Shown in pieces: positions 19,965 to 28,656 of a DNA stretch of 64,000 nt. A model generated the notes under the pieces. The model was given only the letters and a program-made list of their open reading frames with translations. It had not been told where the DNA came from and did no database searches. The stretch comes from Enterococcus sp. 4G2_DIV0659 (GTDB taxonomy: Bacteria; Bacillota; Bacilli; Lactobacillales; Enterococcaceae): contig NZ_NGLE02000001.1 of NCBI RefSeq assembly GCF_002140715.2, positions 2,260,001 through 2,324,000 of the forward strand, written 5' to 3'. Every line of letters starts with the position of its first letter. The first letter of the stretch is position 1. A program made the position numbers and the translations under genes.

Positions 19965-20783
19965 ATGAAAATCAAAACATTATGTTCAGTAGCATTAGTA
20001 ACAGCAATCACACTAGGAGCGTTAGCACCAATTGCAGCAAACGCTGAAACAGAAGCGAAACCATTAGTAGGTAAAGGTGAAGTAACGTACGAAGAAGACA
20101 ATGGGAAAAATGAACCTGGTGATCCAGAAAATCCAGATGGAACAAAAGTTGATCCAGGTGAAAATCCAGATATTACTATTAATCCTGATGGTGGACCAAT
20201 TACTATCGATGTTGTATCTAATTTGATTTTCCCTAACCAAAAAATTGGTGTATCACCAACAGCAACGAAAACTAAAGCAAACCCAGTTACGTTAACATTA
20301 ACTGATGGAACAACTGTAACGCGTGGAAACTATGTACAATGGACGGATAAACGTGCAGGAAATGACCACAAATATCAAATTAAAGCAGCGATGACAAAAC
20401 AATTCACTAATGGATCTAACAAATTAGAAAATGCAACAATTTCTTATGCAAATGGGTTCTTAAACTCAAATATGCCAGCAGCTAACTGGCCAGCAGCACG
20501 TCCAGAAGCATTTGTTTTAACTCAAGATGGGACAAGCAAACTTGTGTATGATAACAATACTGCTGAATCAACAGGTGCTCAAGGCTTAGGTACATTCTAT
20601 ACTGAGTTTGGTACATCTGCTGCTGACACAAAAAATGGTCTGGGAGAAGCTTCTACAGGCTTGGCAGGTGATTCTGTTGAATTAACAGTTCCAGCAGGGC
20701 AAAGCATTGTCAAAGGTAAATATATTGCAGACATTACTTGGTCAATCGAATATACTCCAGCACCAGTTACTCCTGCTGAGTAA
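19965..20783 (+). CDS. WxL-family surface protein with degenerate WxL motifs
   Basis: A protein of 272 aa with a signal peptide ending AANAETEA, an acidic/proline linker (DPENPDGTKVDPGENPD) and a domain that aligns with the neighbouring WxL protein. At the first motif it reads DHKYQIKAAMTKQF where the neighbour has SGWTLQVRQEYQF, and the closing strand reads ITWSIEYTP rather than WxL. So both diagnostic motifs are altered while the fold seems kept. It has AGGAGG before the ATG. The codon choice (many CCA, GCA, ACA) suggests high expression, so it may be the major secreted product of the cluster. Confidence 0.88.
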   Translation: MKIKTLCSVALVTAITLGALAPIAANAETEAKPLVGKGEVTYEEDNGKNEPGDPENPDGTKVDPGENPDITINPDGGPITIDVVSNLIFPNQKIGVSPTATKTKANPVTLTLTDGTTVTRGNYVQWTDKRAGNDHKYQIKAAMTKQFTNGSNKLENATISYANGFLNSNMPAANWPAARPEAFVLTQDGTSKLVYDNNTAESTGAQGLGTFYTEFGTSAADTKNGLGEASTGLAGDSVELTVPAGQSIVKGKYIADITWSIEYTPAPVTPAE

Positions 20784-20823
20784 TCAAAAGCAGCATTTAG
20801 TCGACACAAAAAAAGTAAATACT

Positions 20824-20860
20824 CAAGACACTGGTTCCTAATCAGGGATCAGTCGTCTTG
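20824..20860 (+). other. Intercistronic hairpin inside WxL cluster 1
   Basis: CAAGAC pairs with GTCTTG and the inner ACTG.TTCC with GGGA.CAGT. No strong T-run follows. It probably makes a partial stop or stabilises the upstream abundant mRNA, separating surface proteins from the assembly genes. Confidence 0.65.
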
Positions 20861-20885
20861 TATATCTTAGGGAGAAGGACATTTT

Positions 20886-21971
20886 ATGAAAAAAAAAATA
20901 GTGTACATAGTAACAACCATTCTGATCTCGATCATCATATTTAGCAACAAGTCTGCCGATAGCTTTGCACAAGAAGCAGGCGGTGCAACTGGATTTGTTT
21001 ATGAAATTAAATTTCCCGAAAATCAACATAAAGACGCAGGTTATTTTGATTTGAAAATGACCCCTGGCCAAAAACAAAAAGTACAAGTATTACTGAAAAA
21101 CCCAAGCGATAAAGAAATAACTGTAGAAACCAGTTTAAATAGTGCAAAAACAAATATGAATGGTGTTCTAGAGTATGGGCCAGTCAATTTAAAAAAGGAT
21201 GCGTCATTAAAATATGATTTTGTTGATATTGTTAAAGCTCCAGACAAAGTCATTTTACCACCAAATGCTGAAAAAAATGTAGACATAGAAATTAACATGC
21301 CAAAATCCTCTTATGACGGTTTGATCGTTGGCGGCATTCAATTGAAAAAAGCAGATGATGATAGTCAAAAAACACAAGACGGTGCAAATGTTATCAATAA
21401 ATATGCGTATATTATCGCAATGGTTTTACAAGAGACAGACACCAAAGTAGTGCCAGAATTAAAGTTAAATAAAGTAAATGCCGGACAGTCAAATGCTCGA
21501 AATGTTGTATACGTAGATGTATCCAATAGCAAAGCCAATTTTTTAGACAACCTATCAATGGAAGTCCAAATTATGTCTGATAAAAAGGATGCAGTACTCT
21601 ATGAAACAAAAAAATCAACTATGCGAATGGCTCCTAATTCTAATATGACTTTCCCTGTAAGCATGCAAGGAGAAAAAATGGTTCCAGGGAAATATCGTGC
21701 TCATGTTTTAGCAACATCAGGCAGTCAAAAATGGGAATGGACAGAAGCTTTTGAAATCACAGCAGAAGAAGCAGATAAATTTAACCGAGGAGATGTTGGA
21801 TTAGTTCAAGAAAAAGGAATTAATTGGTTATTGATTATTGGTGTTGCTGTCGGTTTGTTTATTGTGATAGTAGGAGTATTCCTTATTATTCGCATGATTC
21901 GCAAGAAAAGAGAAACCGTTAGAAAAGGATTGCGTCGCAAAAAGAAAAATGATTCTGGCACACATAACTAA
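20886..21971 (+). CDS. DUF916/DUF3324 protein (WxL-interacting protein)
   Basis: A membrane-anchored surface protein of 361 aa. The signal peptide (about 1-28) is followed by DUF916 (about 35-150, TGFVYEIKFPENQ and GYFDLKMTPGQKQKVQV) and DUF3324 (about 165-300), then a membrane segment (about 315-340) and a basic tail. Proteins of this type bind WxL proteins and peptidoglycan and are encoded in nearly every WxL cluster. It is preceded by AGGGAGAAGGAC and lies just after the internal hairpin. Confidence 0.93.
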   Translation: MKKKIVYIVTTILISIIIFSNKSADSFAQEAGGATGFVYEIKFPENQHKDAGYFDLKMTPGQKQKVQVLLKNPSDKEITVETSLNSAKTNMNGVLEYGPVNLKKDASLKYDFVDIVKAPDKVILPPNAEKNVDIEINMPKSSYDGLIVGGIQLKKADDDSQKTQDGANVINKYAYIIAMVLQETDTKVVPELKLNKVNAGQSNARNVVYVDVSNSKANFLDNLSMEVQIMSDKKDAVLYETKKSTMRMAPNSNMTFPVSMQGEKMVPGKYRAHVLATSGSQKWEWTEAFEITAEEADKFNRGDVGLVQEKGINWLLIIGVAVGLFIVIVGVFLIIRMIRKKRETVRKGLRRKKKNDSGTHN

Positions 21972-21999
21972 TGCTTGAATATAAATGGAGGGAAAAAGC

Positions 22000-22668
22000 A
22001 TGACGGCATTAGATTGGTTTTTTACTATAGGATTAGTGTTGGCAGTCCTTGCTTGTTTATTCTTCATTCTTTTTCTATTTCTGACACTTCAAACAGGCAA
22101 ACAAATGAAACGCTTAAATAAAAAAAGAGCTAAAACAAAGAAAAAGAAGAAAAAATTACGGATGATCAAAAAGCGATTAAATAAGCAAAAGAAACACCAG
22201 CGAACAACTGCTATTATTTGTTTGTTAGTAGGAGTGTTGTTTGGAGGAGGAGCTTTTTACGCTTCTTATTATCAAGCAATGCATTTAACGACGGATGATT
22301 CTGATTCAATCGCTAAAGGTTACTATCTTTTAGAGGATTTTACACAAGAATTAACTAATGCTGGTAAGGCATCAGAAAAACAAGAAAAGACCGAATCAAA
22401 CTTGCGTTACCTTGCGAACAGTATGGCAAGCTATGGAACAAAAAAAGCCAGTACAGTAAATACCCAAGAAGGACAGCTAACATTAAACCGCTACTACAAT
22501 GCGATGAAAGAACTAGGAACAAATGTTATGAGAAATTACACTCAAATTTATAATAATCCTGATTTAGCCAAAGAGTATCAAAAGGATGTCGGTAAAGTCC
22601 AAACGTATGAACAACAAGTATTCAAACTGTACAATGTCAATGAAGCTGCTTTGGATAATAAAAAGTAA
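22000..22668 (+). CDS. Unknown membrane protein of WxL cluster 1
   Basis: A protein of 222 aa that I do not recognise as a named family. Two hydrophobic segments (about 6-29 and 72-92) enclose a very basic stretch (KKKKKKLRMIKKRLNKQKK), and the C-terminal 130 residues should face outside. I chose ATG 22000, with GGAGGGAAA upstream, over an in-frame ATG at 21985. Its position between the WxL-interacting protein and a signal peptidase suggests a role in export or assembly of cluster proteins. Confidence 0.75.
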   Translation: MTALDWFFTIGLVLAVLACLFFILFLFLTLQTGKQMKRLNKKRAKTKKKKKKLRMIKKRLNKQKKHQRTTAIICLLVGVLFGGGAFYASYYQAMHLTTDDSDSIAKGYYLLEDFTQELTNAGKASEKQEKTESNLRYLANSMASYGTKKASTVNTQEGQLTLNRYYNAMKELGTNVMRNYTQIYNNPDLAKEYQKDVGKVQTYEQQVFKLYNVNEAALDNKK

Positions 22669-22687
22669 ACACTTGAGGTGATTTATT

Positions 22688-23365
22688 ATGGAATCACAAA
22701 AACGTACAGGAAAAAAGAAACGCCCCAAGCAAGAACATGTTAGTACAAAAACAAACCAAGTAAAAAAGAAGAAGCAGTTGGCTGCGTCAAAAAAAGCCAA
22801 ATTAGTGGCAAAAAAAAGAAGAAACAAACAAAAACGCTTGATAATTGATTTTTTTGGAGCGATCATTATTACTGGGCTGGTGCTATTTCTTTTGTCACTC
22901 TTTTTATTTTCCCTTCCGAAAGTAGAGGGGTATTCAATGGTTCCAACATTAAGAGAGGGCGATCGCGTTTATGTTGATAAGTTAGGGAAACTTAAAAAAT
23001 TTGAGTTAGTTTATGTTCAATTACCAGGAACAAAGGAAAAACAAATTCGTCGTATTATTGGTATGCCTGGACAAAAAATAATCTATAAAAATGATCAGCT
23101 TCAAATTGATAGACAAGACCAAAAGGAAACCTTTATAGACGAAGAAAAACAACTATCGCAGGAAAATGGCCGTTTTTTTACGGAGGATTTTTCGCTTTTC
23201 AAATTAACGGAAAAGTCAGTGATTCCTGAAGATAGCTATTTACTTTTGGGAGATAATCGTCCGTATTCGATAGATAGCAGAAGTTATGGATTCGTTGACC
23301 GAAAGGCTATTATTGGTGTAGTCAAAATGAGAATATTACCATTACATTTAATTCAGGCTTTTTAG
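22688..23365 (+). CDS. Type I signal peptidase homologue with Arg at the catalytic Lys position
   Basis: A protein of 225 aa: a strongly basic N-terminal extension of about 55 residues, one membrane segment (about 56-78), then S26 signal peptidase boxes. The serine box EGYSMVPTLREGD (Ser83) and the last box LLGDNRPYSIDSRSYGF are intact. The box that normally reads (Y/I)(V/I)KR.(I/V)G.PGD reads QIRRIIGMPGQ, so Arg121 stands where the general-base Lys is expected. Either it is inactive and acts as a chaperone, as proposed for SipA in streptococcal pilus loci, or it works differently. It is the last gene of cluster 1. Confidence 0.88.
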   Translation: MESQKRTGKKKRPKQEHVSTKTNQVKKKKQLAASKKAKLVAKKRRNKQKRLIIDFFGAIIITGLVLFLLSLFLFSLPKVEGYSMVPTLREGDRVYVDKLGKLKKFELVYVQLPGTKEKQIRRIIGMPGQKIIYKNDQLQIDRQDQKETFIDEEKQLSQENGRFFTEDFSLFKLTEKSVIPEDSYLLLGDNRPYSIDSRSYGFVDRKAIIGVVKMRILPLHLIQAF

Positions 23366-23490
23366 TATTCTAATATTGGCGCATATTTTATGAACATTTA
23401 TTAAAATAAGGCAGGCAGAATTGCTATGTCTTATTTTTTCAATTTTCTTCTTGTTTTTTTGACAAATATCAAGTCTTTTCCACGATAATC

Positions 23491-23499
23491 TGTTATACT
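23491..23499 (+). promoter_or_regulatory. Likely metK promoter (extended -10)
   Basis: TGTTATACT forms an extended -10 whose start point would fall near 23506, right at the 5' end of the riboswitch. A TTGACA at 23459 is too far (29 bases) unless GATAAT at 23484 is used. Confidence 0.55.
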
Positions 23500-23506
23500 A
23501 ATAAAC

Positions 23507-23592
23507 GTTACAAGTTCCCGAAAGGATTTGTTGAGATACGATTAGTTTGTGTTGACAAAGATGCCTTGTAACCGAATATAACTAGGGGGAAT
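23507..23592 (+). promoter_or_regulatory. SMK-box (SAM-III) riboswitch of metK
   Basis: GTTACAAG (23507-23514) pairs with CTTGTAAC (23565-23572), and the CCCGAAAGGA, AGATACGA and GTTGACAAAGATGC blocks match the SMK box known from Lactobacillales metK leaders. TTCCC (23515-23519) can pair with the GGGGGA Shine-Dalgarno (23585-23590). SAM binding should hide the ribosome-binding site and shut off translation. Confidence 0.93.
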
Positions 23593-23597
23593 ACATG

Positions 23598-24785
23598 ATG
23601 ACAGAAAGACATTTATTTACATCAGAATCCGTTTCAGAAGGACATCCGGACAAAGTTGCCGACCAAGTGAGTGACGCAATACTAGATGCGATTTTAGAAC
23701 AAGATCCAACAGCCCGAGTGGCTTGTGAAACAAGTGTAACAACTGGTTTGGTTTTAGTTTTTGGAGAGATTTCTACAACTGCTTATGTAGATATTCAAAA
23801 AATCGTTCGACAAACCCTTAAAGACATAGGGTATACACGTGCGAAATATGGTTTTGACGGAGATACTGTTGCAGTCCTTGTCGCAATTGATGAACAATCA
23901 CCAGATATTGCTCAAGGTGTGAATGAGGCATTAGAAACACGTGGTGAAAAAGACACAAAAGATGATATAGGCGCTGGCGACCAAGGCTTGATGTTTGGCT
24001 TTGCGGTCAATGAAACACCAGAACTTATGCCATTACCGATTTCCTTGAGTCACAAGCTTGTAAATCGTTTGGCACAATTACGTAAGGATGAGACACTGAC
24101 TTACTTACGTCCTGACGCGAAATCTCAAGTAACTGTGGAGTATGACGAACAAGGCAAACCACAACGTGTAGATACTGTAGTAATTAGTACACAACACGAT
24201 GAAGAGACTACGCTGGAACAAATTCAAAAAGACGTGAAGAAATTAGTTATTGATGAAGTGATCCCAGCCGAATTATTAGATGAAGAGACAAAATATTTTA
24301 TTAATCCGACAGGTCGTTTTGTCATCGGTGGTCCTCAAGGGGATGCTGGTTTAACTGGACGGAAAATTATTGTAGATACTTATGGCGGTTATGCACGTCA
24401 TGGCGGCGGCGCTTTTTCTGGAAAAGATGCGACGAAAGTCGATCGTTCAGCTAGCTATGCAGCGCGTTATATTGCAAAAAACATCGTTGCAGCAGAATTA
24501 GCAGAAAAAGTTGAAGTTCAACTAGCTTATGCAATTGGTGTGGCACAACCTGTGTCTATTTCAATTAACACCTTTGGGACAAGTGATGTACCAGAAAGTA
24601 AATTGATTGAAGCAGTGAGAGAAAACTTTGACCTGCGTCCAGCAGGAATTATAAAAATGCTTGACTTACGTCGTCCAATCTACAAACAGACGGCAGCATA
24701 TGGTCATTTTGGTCGTACAGACATTGAACTACCTTGGGAGCAGACAGACAAAGTCGATGCAATCAAGAAAAGTTTGATGGAGTAA
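23598..24785 (+). CDS. metK: S-adenosylmethionine synthetase
   Basis: A cytoplasmic enzyme of 395 aa that makes SAM from methionine and ATP. The ATP motif [12 protein letters not shown] at the N-terminus, [12 protein letters not shown] near 115-126 and the P-loop-like [16 protein letters not shown] near 260 are all intact, and the length is standard. Two ATGs stand in tandem (23595 and 23598); I chose the second for its eight-base spacing from GGGGGA. Control by the SMK riboswitch immediately upstream gives direct feedback by the product. Confidence 0.97.
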   Translation: MTERHLFTSESVSEGHPDKVADQVSDAILDAILEQDPTARVACETSVTTGLVLVFGEISTTAYVDIQKIVRQTLKDIGYTRAKYGFDGDTVAVLVAIDEQSPDIAQGVNEALETRGEKDTKDDIGAGDQGLMFGFAVNETPELMPLPISLSHKLVNRLAQLRKDETLTYLRPDAKSQVTVEYDEQGKPQRVDTVVISTQHDEETTLEQIQKDVKKLVIDEVIPAELLDEETKYFINPTGRFVIGGPQGDAGLTGRKIIVDTYGGYARHGGGAFSGKDATKVDRSASYAARYIAKNIVAAELAEKVEVQLAYAIGVAQPVSISINTFGTSDVPESKLIEAVRENFDLRPAGIIKMLDLRRPIYKQTAAYGHFGRTDIELPWEQTDKVDAIKKSLME

Positions 24786-24791
24786 ACGAGG

Positions 24792-24825
24792 CGGCGCTAC
24801 TAATGAAAATTAGTGGCGCCGTTTT
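24792..24825 (+). terminator. Terminator of metK
   Basis: CGGCGCTACTAAT pairs at all 13 positions with ATTAGTGGCGCCG around GAAA, then TTTT. Confidence 0.93.
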
Positions 24826-25245
24826 GCTGTGAATCACCACGACTGGCTCAGCCAGAGTGGATGATGAACAGTACTTGGCGACCGAAGAGAGCGAAGTATC
24901 CTTACTAGAGAATCACCCACTGCATAAACCAAAAGCATCAATTGGAGAAACCGCAACTAAGTAATTCAGTGCCAAAGAATTCAAGGGATAGCGGCCGTAC
25001 TAGCAAATCACCATCCGCCATAAACCTTAAAACATCAACTGGAGAACAAGAAACGAACTAAGTATCAAAGAAATACCAATCAAAAAACAAAACAGCAAAA
25101 AGTATAGTCACACGTAAAGATAAGCTGATTAAAAAAATCTAGCCTTTTTCATTACTAAAGCAAAAACACCAAAACCAATAAAATTCTGTGAAATAATCAT
25201 AAGTAACATTCATTTAAGTAAAACGAATCAAAAGGATGGAGATAT
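24826..25245 (+). repeat. Gene-free stretch with dispersed repeat copy 2 and an imperfect internal duplication
   Basis: After a CTGGC/GCCAG hairpin, bases 24860-24897 match 70-107 at 34 of 38 positions, with looser similarity to about 24950. Within the stretch, 24904-24963 and 24999-25064 are imperfect direct repeats of about 60 bases (ACTAG..AATCACC..ATAAACC..CATCAA.TGGAGAA..ACTAAGTA). No reading frame with a ribosome-binding site was found. Nothing else is seen up to the MFS gene. Confidence 0.7.
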
Positions 25246-26703
25246 ATGGAAAGAAAAACAAACGTCAAACTTGTAACGATTAGCGTATTTGTTGCAACGT
25301 TTATGACAGCAATAGAAGGAACGATTGTTTCAACAGCAATGCCGACAATTGTTGGCTCATTACATGGCATGGAAATTATGAACTGGGTCTTTTCAATTTA
25401 TTTATTAACCAATGCAATGTTAACACCTATTTATGGGAAATTAGCAGATAAAATCGGTCGTAAGCCGATCTTTATGATTGGAATTATTATATTTATTATT
25501 GGTTCTTCCCTTTGTGGATTAGCACAAAATATGATTACTTTAATTATCGCTAGAGCAATTCAAGGGATCGGAGCAGGTGCGATCATGCCTGTTGCTTTAA
25601 CCATCTTAGCTGATATTTATTCAATTGATAAACGTGCAAAGATGCTAGGATTAAATAGTGCTGCATGGGGAATTGCTAGTATTTTTGGTCCGCTTGCTGG
25701 TGGGTTTATTGTAGATACTGTTGGTTGGCATTGGATTTTCTTCATCAATGTACCGATTGGACTTGTATTAATGGGGTTAATTGCATACTTTTTAGTGGAA
25801 CCAAAAAGAGAGAAAACAAAAGTACCAATGGATATCTTAGGCAGTTTTCTGTTGATGCTTGTGTTATTAACGTTATTGCTAGGTTTCCAATTAATCGGTG
25901 ATGTTGGCTTTGACTTAAATGTATTGCTATGTTTAGGCGCATCTGTACTCTTTTTTATCGGTTTTATCGTTGTTGAAAAAAGAGCACAAGATCCTGTTAT
26001 TGATTTGAAATTATTCAAAAATTCCACATTTGTTCTTGTAAATATTGTGGCGGCTTTGATCAGTGGCTTTTTGATGGGTGTTGAAGTCTATATCCCAATG
26101 TGGATGCAAGGTGTCCTCGGTAAAAGTGCTGGAATCGGGGGACTCGTATTGGCTCCGATGTCTATTTTATGGATGTTCGGTTCATTTGTCGCCAGTCATT
26201 TGATGGAAAAACATTCTACCAAAAAAGTACTGACTATTGGATTAAGCATTACTTTACTTGGCGGTATTTTTCTAGTGTTGGTTCCAGCGTCTATTTCATT
26301 TGTTTGGTTTTTTGCTATCTCATCTGTTTTAGGTGTTGGTTTTGGGATTACGATTACAACAACGACAGTCAATGCCCAAAGTAGCGTAGATCCTTCTGAA
26401 ATGGGGGTAGCAACGTCCTTTAATACATTGGCTAGAACAATTGGGCAAACCTTGATGGTATCGATTTTTGGTGTCATCATCAATGCGGTAACAACTTCTG
26501 AATTGGCGCAAAGTTCATTAAAAGTTGACCCGGATGTAATGAATCAATTGGTGAATCCACATACTGCTAATACAATTCCAGCAGATTTATTGAAACCTTT
26601 ACGTGGAATGTTATATGCAGGTCTTCATAACGTTTATTTGGTCGGAATTGGTTTGATCATCGCTGCAATTATATTAAATGCATCGGTAAAAAAGAAAGTT
26701 TAA
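25246..26703 (+). CDS. MFS multidrug exporter, DHA2 (14 TM) family
   Basis: A membrane transporter of 485 aa. Motif A appears as GKLADKIGRKP near residues 65-75, the DHA2 motif C-like region as GPLAGGFIVDTVGWHWIFFINVP near 147-170, and about 14 hydrophobic segments are visible. AAAAGGATGG precedes the ATG. The family (EmrB/QacA/LmrB-like) exports drugs or cationic dyes by proton antiport; the substrate here is unknown. It is monocistronic. Confidence 0.92.
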   Translation: MERKTNVKLVTISVFVATFMTAIEGTIVSTAMPTIVGSLHGMEIMNWVFSIYLLTNAMLTPIYGKLADKIGRKPIFMIGIIIFIIGSSLCGLAQNMITLIIARAIQGIGAGAIMPVALTILADIYSIDKRAKMLGLNSAAWGIASIFGPLAGGFIVDTVGWHWIFFINVPIGLVLMGLIAYFLVEPKREKTKVPMDILGSFLLMLVLLTLLLGFQLIGDVGFDLNVLLCLGASVLFFIGFIVVEKRAQDPVIDLKLFKNSTFVLVNIVAALISGFLMGVEVYIPMWMQGVLGKSAGIGGLVLAPMSILWMFGSFVASHLMEKHSTKKVLTIGLSITLLGGIFLVLVPASISFVWFFAISSVLGVGFGITITTTTVNAQSSVDPSEMGVATSFNTLARTIGQTLMVSIFGVIINAVTTSELAQSSLKVDPDVMNQLVNPHTANTIPADLLKPLRGMLYAGLHNVYLVGIGLIIAAIILNASVKKKV

Positions 26704-26853
26704 ATAGTAGAGGAGCTAAAAATTCTTTATAAAAAAGAACGAAAGTGAACGTTGTTTTGACATGAAAAATTCATATTTACTTTGTAGTATATAAACATAC
26801 CAAGAAAAAACAACTTACAGAAAAACACTTTTTCATTTTTAACTCCTCCTCCG

Positions 26854-26881
26854 CCCGTTCGTTAAGAACGGGTATTTTTTT
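26854..26881 (+). terminator. Terminator after MFS gene
   Basis: CCCGTTC pairs with GAACGGG around GTTAA, followed by a T-run. It lies 150 bases after the stop codon, in an otherwise gene-free 235-base gap. Confidence 0.9.
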
Positions 26882-26938
26882 GTCGAAAAAACTAAAATTA
26901 ATGCTACAATAATAGAAAACGAAATCGAGGGATAATGT

Positions 26939-27721
26939 ATGGCTTTTTTACAAGCGAATATATATTCAAATGTACTAGAAATGGAAGTAATGCTTAATGT
27001 CATTTTGCCCCAGCGGACAAATAAAAAAATTGGAACAGATACCAAAGGAGCACTAAATGATGTGCCTGTTATGTACTTATTGCACGGAATGGGCGGGAAT
27101 CATAGCGTGTGGGAGCGCCGTACATCAATTGAGCGTTATGTTGCTGATTTAGGTTTAGCTGTTATTATGCCATCTACTGACCTTGGCTGGTATACGGATA
27201 CAACCTATGATATGAATTATTGGACGTTTGTTTCAGAAGAACTTCCTGTTATTTGCCATGAATTATTTCCACAATTAACGATTAAACGAGAGAAGACATT
27301 TGCTGTCGGTCTTTCAATGGGAGGATATGGCGCCTTAAAACTAGGGTTGGCAAAACCAGAAAATTATGGGGCTGTGGCTTCATTATCAGGAGCCGTTGAT
27401 CTTGCTGGAAGAACGGAAGATTTGCTAGGAATTAGAGGGGAAAAATACTGGGAAGGGATTTTTGGAGCATTAGAAAATGTCCAAGGCTCGATAAATGACC
27501 CGATGTTTCTTTTAGAACAATTAGTGAAGAATCAGAAAACAGCACCGAATATCTTTCTTTGTTGTGGTGAGGATGATTTACTTTTATATGCAAACCAAAA
27601 AATGGATGTGGCGTTAACAACACATAATATAGAGCATACTTTTGAGACAGGTCCAGGCAATCATGATTGGTTATTCTGGGATACTTGGATTCAACGAGTG
27701 TTGATGTGGCTACCTTTATAA
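26939..27721 (+). CDS. Alpha/beta-hydrolase esterase (tributyrin esterase/EstA type)
   Basis: A cytoplasmic esterase of 260 aa. The nucleophile elbow is GLSMGGYGA near residues 123-131, the acid is probably Asp in CCGEDDLLLY near 210, and the His is in GPGNHDWLFWD near 241. The oxyanion region LLHGMGGNHSVW is typical of esterase-D/EstA proteins of lactic acid bacteria, which cleave short-chain esters. An extended -10 (TGCTACAAT, 26902-26910) suggests its own promoter. Confidence 0.88.
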   Translation: MAFLQANIYSNVLEMEVMLNVILPQRTNKKIGTDTKGALNDVPVMYLLHGMGGNHSVWERRTSIERYVADLGLAVIMPSTDLGWYTDTTYDMNYWTFVSEELPVICHELFPQLTIKREKTFAVGLSMGGYGALKLGLAKPENYGAVASLSGAVDLAGRTEDLLGIRGEKYWEGIFGALENVQGSINDPMFLLEQLVKNQKTAPNIFLCCGEDDLLLYANQKMDVALTTHNIEHTFETGPGNHDWLFWDTWIQRVLMWLPL

Positions 27722-27730
27722 AAATAAACG

Positions 27731-27766
27731 AAAAAGAAGAGGTTGGAACAAGCACCTCTTCTTTTT
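27731..27766. terminator. Bidirectional terminator, esterase / TetR genes
   Basis: AAAAAGAAGAGGT pairs with ACCTCTTCTTTTT, with A-run and T-run on either side, between convergent genes. Confidence 0.93.
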
Positions 27767-27785
27767 CATTGGCCTAGCTTATCAA

Positions 27786-28442
27786 CTATGCAAAAGAATC
27801 TAAACCGTTTAAAAATATCCGTAACGTTTTCATAAAAAAGTCCTTTTGTTTTTCTTTGTGCCGATATTGAATGCTATTATTGATATTTGTTAATTTATGT
27901 TCTTGAACATACTGCTTCATTAAAATCACTTGTCGCTTTAAATAATCATCGCCATCAATCACTCTGTTATACAGCTTTTTCTCTTCTGTTGAATCCATTA
28001 ACATGCCAAATAATAAATGTTGCAAAGAGGTTATCGTTGTATAACTTTGCTCAATCGAAAAGCCAGCTTCATGTAAAATTCCAAGCATGTCGTCAAGATT
28101 CCGCAAACGGGAAGGATAGGCAGGAACCGTATGAATCTCGATTTCAATGGCGCAGGGATATTGCTGGAACAGTTCATAATAATTCTCCATATAGGCATGA
28201 ATCGTTTCTTTCCAATTTTCTTGTTTTTGAGGAGGAATGAAATGATTTTCGATTTCTTCTGCCATGCTTTGTAGTAAAGCTTGTTTATTTTCAACGTGCC
28301 AGTAAATGGCAGGGGCTTGAACTGCTAATTTTTTAGCAACTTTGCGCATCGATAATTTATCCAATTCAGGATTGTCTTCTAATAAATCAAAAGCGGCCTG
28401 AATGATTTTTTCTTTTGACAATTTTTCTTCCAAATTTCTCAT
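27786..28442 (-). CDS. TetR family regulator
   Basis: A protein of 218 aa with an N-terminal HTH ([20 protein letters not shown] then [19 protein letters not shown]) and a TetR_C-like ligand domain. It is transcribed away from the ABC exporter pair, with 214 bases between the starts, so it is the probable repressor of that exporter. Its own promoter is visible (28515-28543). Confidence 0.9.
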   Translation of the reverse strand: MRNLEEKLSKEKIIQAAFDLLEDNPELDKLSMRKVAKKLAVQAPAIYWHVENKQALLQSMAEEIENHFIPPQKQENWKETIHAYMENYYELFQQYPCAIEIEIHTVPAYPSRLRNLDDMLGILHEAGFSIEQSYTTITSLQHLLFGMLMDSTEEKKLYNRVIDGDDYLKRQVILMKQYVQEHKLTNINNSIQYRHKEKQKDFFMKTLRIFLNGLDSFA

Positions 28443-28514
28443 CCTTTTTATATAAAAATAGAGACTAACTCCTTGAATTTATCTCTTAAAAATGGTAAAT
28501 TGTTATGCAGCCTA

Positions 28515-28543
28515 ATTTTACAGTGTTAAATTGGTGAAGTCAA
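28515..28543 (-). promoter_or_regulatory. tetR promoter
   Basis: On the minus strand TTGACT (28538-28543), a 17-base spacer and TAAAAT (28515-28520). The divergent region also holds GTTATGCA (28502-28509) and its inverse TGCATAAC (28610-28617) near the two ends, possible operator half-sites. Confidence 0.7.
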
Positions 28544-28656
28544 CGACGATAAACGTGTCTTGTTGTTTCATTTATACTCATATCATAACACTAAATAATC
28601 GTTGAAAGTTGCATAACGTATCAAAAGGCTAATTCTACAAAGAAAGTTGGGATAAA

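Noticed and set aside
26757..26881. Possible small RNA between the MFS and esterase genes (TTGACA, TAGTAT, terminator)
   Set aside because: The spacing between TTGACA and TAGTAT is 22 bases, too long for a normal promoter; the hairpin is better explained as the MFS terminator.
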